NCBI GenBank assembly: GCA_012516665.1
Contig: JAAYWN010000095.1
Location: 1 to 42,206 of the forward strand
DNA: 42,206 nt
Direction of reading: 5' to 3'
DNA from: Erysipelotrichaceae bacterium
Lineage (GTDB): Bacteria; Bacillota_I; Bacilli_A; Erysipelotrichales; Erysipelotrichaceae
In this document: positions 35,216-42,206 of the stretch, one piece after another
Numbering within the stretch: position 1 is the stretch's first letter
How the letters are laid out: the number at the start of each line of letters is the position of its first letter
Made by a program: the position numbers and the translations under genes
The notes under the pieces: model-generated
Database searches by the model: none
The model's input: only the letters and a program-made list of their open reading frames with translations
What the model was told of the DNA's origin: nothing

Positions 35216-37234
35216 TCAAGTGATGCGTTTCTGCAGAGCTTCGATCTCTTCACTGTCACGATCTGCATCCAGCAGGCCAAGCGTATCTTCCGCATATTTG
35301 CGATCTTCGGAGCTCTTCGTTGCCTCTGCTCTTTTGAAGACGACATTGATCAAAGAGTAGCCTGCTTTGACAATGGCAGAGTCCTTTGTCACCGGTGTCT
35401 TCGAAGCATTGATCAGTTTGAATTTCTCGGAAGCCATATCCGCTGCCAATGCGCTGAGCTGACTTGATACTTTTGCACTGCTGTCCATACCGATCGACAG
35501 GATCTGCGGAACAAAGCCAAGCGTTGCTGAAGTGTAGCTGCTGCCATCAAACTTATTGGCATTCTTGCTTGGATCCGTGACTGGCGAATTGATCTTGTTT
35601 GTCAGATAGACAACGGCAAGATTGCGGGAAGGATCGATCATCGTGAGCGTTCCTGTCCATCCCTGATGTCCAATCGTATCACTGCTGGATTGCGTGCCAA
35701 AGTACCAGACTCTTTCATCATCTGCTTCACGCCACCAGCCAAGGCCCCAGTTTGCTGCAGTTTCTTTTTTCGGAGCTGTGAAAGTATCCATGATATCCTG
35801 CGAGAAGAAGCTTGTATTGCCATAGCCACCCGTCAGCATCACGGAAGCCAGCTTTGCCAGATCCGTCGCATTTGCAAACAGTCCGGCATGTCCGCTCATA
35901 CCAGCCATTGCATAGTATGCTTTTTCATCATGCACTTCACCCTGGATCGTATCTTTTCTGACGCCGGTGAAATTAATTGCACCATCTCTTGTATTGCCAT
36001 TCAGCTCTGTAGCTGCACAATCGCTCTTAGAGAAACCATTCTTCAGCGGATTGTATGTGATATTCTTCAATCCCATCGGATCCCAGAAGGTCTCTTTCAG
36101 GAAGGTATTCAGATCTTTGCCTACTGTTTTCTCAATGATGAAATCCAGAAGCATGTAATCTACATCGCTGTAGACCGTCTTCGTACCTGGTTCATACATC
36201 AGCGGTGTCATGCAGATGGACTTCAATGTATTCTGCTTGGTCGCCTCGGTCCCATCGCTGCCGCTGTACAGTACATTTGCCGTACCGGAAGAAGCTTTCT
36301 GGGTCGTTTGATCAAAAGCATCATTATGGTACTGCGGATCAGCTGGGAAACCTGCCTGATGGCGCAGAATATCACGGATCGTCAGTTCAGCTTTCCATGC
36401 TTTATTTGTTTCCAGCGATGGATTTTCCTGCTTTGCGTATTCCACTTCAATTGTATCATTGACAAAATCATCGCCGATAATATCAGCGATCTTTGTATCA
36501 AGATCGATCTTTTTATTTGTTACAAGATACTGCAGAGCATAGTTCACCGCATACATCTTCGTATTGGATGCCAGATCATACAATGTATCATTTGTGACAG
36601 CAGCACTGTCTGTTTTTGCAGTGCCATCCTGATTGTATGAATCCAATGCGCCCCAGCAATTCTGATAGACAAGCTTTCCATCTTTTACAACTGCCATCTG
36701 TGCACTTGTAAAGCCATTGTCTACATCCGACTGCACAATGGATGAGATCATATCTGCTGCATCCTGACTGATGCCGGCATCTGCCAGTTTGCCATCGATC
36801 ACAGTTGGATATGGGATTTTTACGGTCACTGCTTTTTCGGCATCGCTTGGTTGTATGTTGGATACCTGCAGTGTATTTGTGCCATTGACAGCTGCCGAAG
36901 AGATATCTACTTTATAGGTACCTGCATCTTTCATGCTGGAAGTATCTACTTCCTGATCATTCACATACATCTTGTAGCTGCTGACACCGTCAGCGACCGT
37001 TACATAGACGCTTCCCTGACCTTCATAATCTTTAAAACTGTACATTGAATTCATGGCCAGAGTATCATCAACATACCCATCCCAATCCGGGAATACTGCC
37101 TGTCCTTTCCAGCCTGTTTCCGTCGGTTCATCCACTTTGGTTCCCTTCAGTGCAGTGGATTCTTTTGCCTGCGCGCATGCGGTCATACTGATCATTGAAC
37201 TTGCGGCAAGCAGCATACTCAGAAGCTTTTTCAT
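35216..37234 (-). CDS. Lipoprotein serine hydrolase of the beta-lactamase/class C family (AmiE-like candidate)
   Basis: Lipobox MISMTAC; TLYDLASNTKMYAVNYALQYLV (SxxK), YSDVDYMLLDFIIEKTVG, DTIGHQGWTGTLTMIDP. Confidence 0.87.
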   Translation of the reverse strand: MKKLLSMLLAASSMISMTACAQAKESTALKGTKVDEPTETGWKGQAVFPDWDGYVDDTLAMNSMYSFKDYEGQGSVYVTVADGVSSYKMYVNDQEVDTSSMKDAGTYKVDISSAAVNGTNTLQVSNIQPSDAEKAVTVKIPYPTVIDGKLADAGISQDAADMISSIVQSDVDNGFTSAQMAVVKDGKLVYQNCWGALDSYNQDGTAKTDSAAVTNDTLYDLASNTKMYAVNYALQYLVTNKKIDLDTKIADIIGDDFVNDTIEVEYAKQENPSLETNKAWKAELTIRDILRHQAGFPADPQYHNDAFDQTTQKASSGTANVLYSGSDGTEATKQNTLKSICMTPLMYEPGTKTVYSDVDYMLLDFIIEKTVGKDLNTFLKETFWDPMGLKNITYNPLKNGFSKSDCAATELNGNTRDGAINFTGVRKDTIQGEVHDEKAYYAMAGMSGHAGLFANATDLAKLASVMLTGGYGNTSFFSQDIMDTFTAPKKETAANWGLGWWREADDERVWYFGTQSSSDTIGHQGWTGTLTMIDPSRNLAVVYLTNKINSPVTDPSKNANKFDGSSYTSATLGFVPQILSIGMDSSAKVSSQLSALAADMASEKFKLINASKTPVTKDSAIVKAGYSLINVVFKRAEATKSSEDRKYAEDTLGLLDADRDSEEIEALQKRIT

Positions 37235-37481
37235 TTCATTCCTCCCTTGGCATAAAGCCATTTTTAAAAAGACACACACTTAGTGTGAATTTTCCATAAT
37301 GAAAAAATGTATTCACTCTCAACTTCTGTATTTATAAAAGATCCAGGTCCCGAATCATTCATGCATGTATATGCACAGGTACCTTCTAATAATGAGTATA
37401 GGTGAATGAATTTTGATTTCAATGAATTATGAAGATGTTGAAACAATAGTTCATAGCTTGACTTCAATTGTCATGCATGCA

Positions 37482-37513
37482 TAAATAAAAGAATAAGCAT
37501 ATACTGCTTATTC
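37482..37513 (-). terminator. Terminator of the murQ-murP-mupG unit, overlapping the mupG stop codon
   Basis: Minus strand GAATAAGC-AGTATAT-GCTTATTC-TTTTATTT. Confidence 0.7.
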
Positions 37514-38563
37514 TCGCACTAATGCAAATCTTTGATTTCCCTTAATCAGATCGATCAAAGGCATATCTTCATCCTTTGTCATGCCGATCACATTGACTTT
37601 CTTATCTGCCGGAAGATCTTCCCGCATCAGCTGGATCTCTCCGCAATAGCGGTCATAGAGCATATTGTCCATGGTAATGCTTCCGCGGATCCGCGGCAGG
37701 ATCTGGCCCTGCTTGGCCATTTCTTGGGCCGGCATGCCGAAACCGCGCGATTCCTGAAAACGGATCAGTCTTTTCGGAGAATCAATGCGATTTGTATATA
37801 CTCTGCCATATAAAGATTCATATTCTTTCTGCAGCGTGCATGGGATCTCCATCACATCATCATGAATGTATCTGGCAATACGGCGTTCCTGGAACGAAGA
37901 TACTCCTGGATCGCCAGCAAATACATAATCCACACTGTCATTGAGACATAGATCCGCATATGCCGCAAACAGTGTCCATGTACGATGTTTTTCCAATGTC
38001 GGAAGGCCTTCCTTCAATGGACCGCGCTTATGCTCATCACCGGCAATAAAAGCAATGACCTGCATGCCTGCACGATGAAGCATCTCATTCTGTTCTCGGA
38101 AAGCATCCTCATCTAAGCCTGTTTCCGGGCGCGGATAAAAGTTATGCATTGCCATAACGCATTTTCCTGTTTCTGCCATTGCCTGTGCTTCTGACATAGT
38201 GATCGTTGATGCGTTGACAGCTGTTGGCATAGCAGCGCAGACCCGCAGTACTTCTGAAAGAGAAAACCCATAATCCAAGCGCACGCCCCAAAGATGCAGT
38301 CTCTTTGCCAAGGCAAGAAGATCTGTTTCATGGAACTGAGCGAGGGTCTCCTGTGATACATCAGCTAAAATACGGTAGCCCTTTGCATGCAGGTCATTGA
38401 TCCAATGTTCAGCCCGTTCCGCAAAATCCTGATTGAATTCTTCAGGAATATGCAGAGAAATAAAAATAAGCGAAACGCCTGGTGCAGACGCATCAGGTGT
38501 TTCAAGCTCATTTTCATTTAGATAGGCTGAATGTCCAAGGACATTAAGCTTCGGCAACTTCAT
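37508..38563 (-). CDS. mupG: MupG family (DUF871) TIM-barrel protein, putative 6-phospho-N-acetylmuramidase
   Basis: SLIFISLHIPEE, RILADVSQETLAQF, LWGVRLDYGFS, NFYPRPETGLDEDAF, PLKEGLPTLEKHR; encoded next to MurP/MurQ. Confidence 0.85.
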   Translation of the reverse strand: MKLPKLNVLGHSAYLNENELETPDASAPGVSLIFISLHIPEEFNQDFAERAEHWINDLHAKGYRILADVSQETLAQFHETDLLALAKRLHLWGVRLDYGFSLSEVLRVCAAMPTAVNASTITMSEAQAMAETGKCVMAMHNFYPRPETGLDEDAFREQNEMLHRAGMQVIAFIAGDEHKRGPLKEGLPTLEKHRTWTLFAAYADLCLNDSVDYVFAGDPGVSSFQERRIARYIHDDVMEIPCTLQKEYESLYGRVYTNRIDSPKRLIRFQESRGFGMPAQEMAKQGQILPRIRGSITMDNMLYDRYCGEIQLMREDLPADKKVNVIGMTKDEDMPLIDLIKGNQRFALVRE

Positions 38564-39986
38564 TATCCTTCACCAAAGCATTGGTAATGATAAAGCCCAT
38601 GATGTAAGAGATCACGATACCGACAGCATAGCAGGCAACAGAAGACACTGCGCCAGTAGGACCGGCTGTCATGACAAAGCACGCCAAGATGCCCGATGGT
38701 CCCCAAGCTGTTGCAGCGACCTGCATTGCCATAACGAAGGCACCGCCGAAACCGGCGCCAAGTCCAGCTGTGATGAATGGTTTTCCCATTGGAAGTGTAA
38801 CACCATAGATCAAAGGTTCGCCAACTCCAAGGATACCGGCAGGGAGTGCACCGCTGATAACAGCCTTCATTCTCTCATTCTTGACTTTTTTAGCCTTCAG
38901 ATAGATTGCAAATGCTGCACCTACCTGGCCGGCGCCAGCCATGCAGAGAGCCGGATACAGTGTGACATAGCCAAGTGTATTCAGCTGAACTGTATACAGA
39001 GCGACTAAGCCATGATGCATGCCCATAGCGACCATAGGCAGGAACAGAGCGGAGGAAATAAAGCCGGCAATGATCCTGACAAATACGTTGGAGCTCATGC
39101 AGATCTCCTGTACGATCCATACCAGGCCCGTTGAAACAAGTCCGCATGCCGGCATGATCAGGAAAATATATGGAATGACACAGATGATCAGTGTAAGAAT
39201 AGGTGTAAATACAATATCCATGGAATCCGGCATTCTTCTGCGGATCCACTTTTCAACCTTGACCATCACATAGACACCAAGGACAGCTGATAAGACACCG
39301 CCTCTGCCGCTTCTTAACAGAGAATCCAATGGAGATCCTTCGTTGAACCAGCCGACCAGCTTAGACAGTGCATTGATGCCATCCAAGCCTGTGATCATAC
39401 CAAGCATGCCGCCTAAGATCGGCGTTCCGCCAAAGCGTTCTGCCGCACGGTAGCCAGCCCAAGCCGTCAGATATGTCATGAAAGCCGTTGAGATCAGACC
39501 AAGCAATGCAACTACGACTGCTAAGAATGTATTCTGGGCATAGTTTGGATTGACCTGTGTGATCAATGTAGAAATGCCTGAGCAGAGGCCTGCCGCAACA
39601 ACGCCTGGGATCAGCGGAATAAAGATCTCACCGAAGATCTTCAGGGCATTGCGGACCGGATTGCTCTTCTGCTTTGATTTTACGGCAGCTTTGTTTGCCT
39701 GCCAGTCATTCTGCGTGCTTGTTGTTCCGGTAGAAGGAATTCCCATATCGAAACAGATGTCTGCACACTTGCGGCTCTTGCCAGGGCCGACAACAACTTC
39801 TACATACTGCGGACGATCGTGGACAGTGCCCAGAACGCCCTCTGTTTTCTTCAATTCTTCTTCATTCAGTTTGGCATCATCTTTCAGATTGATACGCAGA
39901 CGTGTCATACAGTTTGTTGCTGAAACAACATTGTCTTTGCCGCCGACCTGTTTCAAAATGTTCTGTACCAATTCTTCATTTGTCAT
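38544..39986 (-). CDS. murP: MurNAc-specific PTS transporter, EIIBC components
   Basis: EIIB VVSATNCMTRLRINLKDDAKLNEEELKKTEGVLGTV; EIIC GILGVGEPLIYGVTLPMGKPFITAGLGAGFGGAF; genomic context with murQ. Confidence 0.87.
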   Translation of the reverse strand: MTNEELVQNILKQVGGKDNVVSATNCMTRLRINLKDDAKLNEEELKKTEGVLGTVHDRPQYVEVVVGPGKSRKCADICFDMGIPSTGTTSTQNDWQANKAAVKSKQKSNPVRNALKIFGEIFIPLIPGVVAAGLCSGISTLITQVNPNYAQNTFLAVVVALLGLISTAFMTYLTAWAGYRAAERFGGTPILGGMLGMITGLDGINALSKLVGWFNEGSPLDSLLRSGRGGVLSAVLGVYVMVKVEKWIRRRMPDSMDIVFTPILTLIICVIPYIFLIMPACGLVSTGLVWIVQEICMSSNVFVRIIAGFISSALFLPMVAMGMHHGLVALYTVQLNTLGYVTLYPALCMAGAGQVGAAFAIYLKAKKVKNERMKAVISGALPAGILGVGEPLIYGVTLPMGKPFITAGLGAGFGGAFVMAMQVAATAWGPSGILACFVMTAGPTGAVSSVACYAVGIVISYIMGFIITNALVKDNEVAEA

Positions 39987-40005
39987 ACTATAAATCCCCT
40001 TCTTT

Positions 40006-40905
40006 CTATTCCCCTTGCTTGATTGCCATGCGTACATGGCCATTTGCTTTCTGCAGCCTTGCTTCTGCTTCTTCAGCATCGCAGTCTGCCAAGATCATGG
40101 TGATCGCGGTCTTGCAGCTGCCGCCGGCTTCATCGATCTTTTTCCTTGCCGTAGCAGTATCTGTTCCGGTCGCTTCCACAACGATTTTTTCGGCCCTTGC
40201 ACGCAGTTTTTCATTTGTCTGCTTCACATCGACCATCAGATTCATATAAGCTTTTCCAACTCCTACCATGGAAGCTGTGGAGATCATATTCAGGATCATC
40301 TTTTCAGCTGTTCCTGCTTTGAGCCTAGTTGAGCCTGTCAGGATTTCCGGGCCGACAACCGCATCGATTGCCGCATCCGAGACCTTCCCAATAGCTGAAT
40401 CTTTATTGCAAGAGACAGCCGCCGTATGGCATCCGATCGAATCTGCATATTCCAGTGCACCGATCACATACGGTGTTCTTCCGCTTGCAGCCAAGCCGAT
40501 CAGAATATCTGTCTTCTTCAGTTCATGATCGATCATGTCCTGTTTTCCCTGCTGACGGTCATCTTCAGCACCTTCTTTGGCGCTGATAAAAGCTCCGTTC
40601 CCGCCAGCAATCAGTCCTACGACCTCTTCTGGCGATACACCGAATGTAGGCGGGCATTCCGCCGCATCCAATACGCCAAGTCTTCCGCTGGTCCCTGCAC
40701 CGATATAGATGATCCTTCCGCCGTGCTGCATTGCTTCAATAGCCCAATCCGCTACCTGCGCAATTTTCGGCAGCAGCGGCTGGATGCAGGCCGGGATCTT
40801 CTGATCTTCACGATTCATTTCAGTTACGATTTCCAGTGAAGACATCTGATCCAGATTCATCGTTTCGGGGTTCCGTGATTCTGTTGTCAACTTATCCAGA
40901 TTCAA
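40006..40905 (-). CDS. murQ: N-acetylmuramic acid 6-phosphate etherase
   Basis: LTTESRNPETMNLDQMSSLEIVTEMNREDQKI, GGRIIYIGAGTSGRLGVLDAAECPPTFG, GLAASGRTPYVIGAL; AGGAGG-N8-TTG start at 40905. Confidence 0.96.
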   Translation of the reverse strand: MNLDKLTTESRNPETMNLDQMSSLEIVTEMNREDQKIPACIQPLLPKIAQVADWAIEAMQHGGRIIYIGAGTSGRLGVLDAAECPPTFGVSPEEVVGLIAGGNGAFISAKEGAEDDRQQGKQDMIDHELKKTDILIGLAASGRTPYVIGALEYADSIGCHTAAVSCNKDSAIGKVSDAAIDAVVGPEILTGSTRLKAGTAEKMILNMISTASMVGVGKAYMNLMVDVKQTNEKLRARAEKIVVEATGTDTATARKKIDEAGGSCKTAITMILADCDAEEAEARLQKANGHVRMAIKQGE

Positions 40906-40973
40906 TACATTCACCTCCTGTATTATCTTTCTTTTGTCATGCCCGGCGCCTTCAGGCATAGCTCTTAAGTGCT

Positions 40974-41004
40974 ATTTCATAGTAAATCGAAATATTTTTA
41001 TTTC
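40974..41004. promoter_or_regulatory. Candidate MurR operator in the murQ/murR intergenic region
   Basis: ATTTC(40974-40978)-N10-GAAAT-ATTTTT-ATTTC(40989-41004) inverted half-sites. Confidence 0.4.
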
Positions 41005-41082
41005 AATAACAGGTGATATGTTTGTAACTTTGTTCTATACTTTGGCTAAATGAGATTTCATTGAAAGGAGAATAATAGAGGT

Positions 41083-41922
41083 ATGAAAAATGCATTGATA
41101 CGTTTGCGGGAAGGACGTGATGGTCTCAACCCTGCCGAATATGCGGCTGCCGACTATGTGCTGGCCGATCCTCAGAGAGCGAGTATGCTCAGTGTTCATG
41201 AATTGGCGGATAAAGCTTTTGTTTCTTCTTCGGCGGTAATTCGCATGTGCCGCGACCTCGGCTTTGAAGGATACAAAGATTTTCGCAGCAGTCTGACCGT
41301 GGAGATCGCCCTGCGGGATGAAAACATGAGCCTGTCCCGTGAGGACATTGAAAAAGGGGATTCCATCAGCGAGATCATTCAGAAGATCACCTATAAAAAT
41401 GTGCAGTCTCTTTTAGATACACAGCATCTGATGGATACAGATACCCTGCAGAAATGTGTTGCGCTTTTAGAAAAAGCCAAAAGTGTCATTCTCTTCGGTC
41501 TTGGCGCCTCCTGGCTTGCTGGACGAGATGCCTATGAAAAACTGCTGCGGATCAATAAGCCATGCACGATCAATGAAGACTGGCATCTGCAGCTGCTCAG
41601 TGCGCGGAACAGCACGCGTGACGATGTCGGTGTTGTCATCTCTTACAGCGGCCAGACGACAGAAATGATCGAATGCATGAAAGCAATGAAAGACAATCAT
41701 ACACCGATCATTGTTATTACCCGCTGTGTTGACAGTCCAATTTCAGAATTAGCAGATTATAAGCTGTATACAACAGCCAATGAATCCTTGTTCCGATCAG
41801 CTGCCATGTCCTCACGTATCTCCCAGCTGGATATTATCGATATTCTTTATACTGCCTTGGCCAATGATAATTATGAGAACTGCATTAAGCAGCTGAAGAA
41901 GACGCATATTGTAAAACCATAA
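41083..41922 (+). CDS. murR: RpiR/MurR family transcriptional regulator (HTH + SIS)
   Basis: LSVHELADKAFVSSSAVIRMCRDLGFEGYKDFR; SIS domain SVILFGLGASWLAGRDAYEKLLRI; divergent from murQ. Confidence 0.87.
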   Translation: MKNALIRLREGRDGLNPAEYAAADYVLADPQRASMLSVHELADKAFVSSSAVIRMCRDLGFEGYKDFRSSLTVEIALRDENMSLSREDIEKGDSISEIIQKITYKNVQSLLDTQHLMDTDTLQKCVALLEKAKSVILFGLGASWLAGRDAYEKLLRINKPCTINEDWHLQLLSARNSTRDDVGVVISYSGQTTEMIECMKAMKDNHTPIIVITRCVDSPISELADYKLYTTANESLFRSAAMSSRISQLDIIDILYTALANDNYENCIKQLKKTHIVKP

Positions 41923-41941
41923 CTGCTCCGCTGTCAGCAAT

Positions 41942-41972
41942 AAAAAAACTTAACCTTGCGTTAAGCTTTTTT
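41942..41972 (+). terminator. Intrinsic terminator after murR (also T-rich on the other strand)
   Basis: CTTAAC-CTTGC-GTTAAG flanked by A7 and T6. Confidence 0.7.
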
Positions 41973-41981
41973 CAATATAGG

Positions 41982-42065
41982 TGCTCCTGGCCGGATTCGA
42001 ACCGGCACGATATTGCTATCGGCAGATTTTGAGTCTACTGCGTCTACCAGCTCCGCCACAGGAGC
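41982..42065 (-). tRNA. tRNA-Leu(CAA)
   Basis: Minus strand GCTCCTGTGGCGGAGC...GTAGA-CTCAAAA-TCTGC...variable arm...GGTTCGAATCC...CAGGAGC+A; no encoded CCA. Confidence 0.93.
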
Positions 42066-42083
42066 AAAAATAACAGCTAGGTC

Positions 42084-42112
42084 ATTATACAATAACCCTC
42101 TTTTTTTCGCAA
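42084..42112 (-). promoter_or_regulatory. Promoter for tRNA-Leu (TTGCGA-17-TATAAT)
   Basis: Consensus-like boxes with 17-bp spacer. Confidence 0.65.
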
Positions 42113-42142
42113 TGAATTCAGGAAGAAAAGGGGCAGTGTGTC

Positions 42143-42192
42143 GTTATCAAGCGATATTGTCATAGAAGTTATCAAGGGAATTTGTCACAAAA
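42143..42192. repeat. Two imperfect 25-bp tandem direct repeats
   Basis: gttatcaagcgatattgtcatagaa / gttatcaagggaatttgtcacaaaa, 20 of 25 identical. Confidence 0.75.
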
Positions 42193-42206
42193 GGCAATTC
42201 CTATAG

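Noticed and set aside
35666-36640. 324-aa plus-strand ORF antisense to the serine hydrolase
   Set aside because: Cys/Ile/Arg-rich composition typical of antisense frames; the minus-strand gene has clear family motifs.
37264-37310. CACACT-AAG-TGTGTG hairpin with T-rich tail in the serine hydrolase 5' region
   Set aside because: Short stem in an AT-rich region close to the start; possible attenuator, but no partner structure or leader peptide was found.
1-42206. Intact prophage, ICE, toxin-antitoxin, CRISPR-Cas or biosynthetic gene cluster
   Set aside because: No integrase, relaxase, phage structural, cas, or NRPS/PKS/RiPP core genes recognised in any frame.

Overview
A 42 kb chromosomal window from a low-GC Firmicute; gene content and style suggest Erysipelotrichia, but this is inference. 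It is mostly housekeeping and biosynthetic DNA, largely on the minus strand. Main blocks: tRNA-Gly and mutY; tRNA-Glu/tRNA-Trp; a hybrid histidine kinase split by a one-base frame disruption; a complete shikimate/Tyr operon (aroB-aroC-aroE::aroK-aroF-aroA-tyrA-aroQ) with pheA upstream; a PII-like/cation antiporter operon; an orphan ArdC/ImmA-like gene; a cytosolic DUF5060/DUF4038-type glycosidase with a long acidic tail; a complete his operon (hisZ-G-D-C-B-H-A-F-I-E) behind a T-box; an SSB/surface-protein gene pair; an orphan radical SAM gene; and a MurNAc-6P recycling locus (murQ-murP-mupG, divergent murR, nearby EIIA and a serine hydrolase). The most interesting signal is not an annotated ORF. 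Upstream of aroB there is a promoter, a 12-codon leader peptide MKTQMFFFYYFR (six consecutive Phe/Tyr codons), alternative pairing segments and an intrinsic terminator abutting the aroB Shine-Dalgarno, which looks like a ribosome-mediated Phe/Tyr attenuator. Other points of interest are four genes with a -10 box 6-7 nt before the ATG (candidate leaderless mRNAs), an A_AAA_AAT slippery heptamer exactly at the kinase frame break, and 25-bp direct repeats at the right edge. No CRISPR array, rRNA or complete mobile element was seen.
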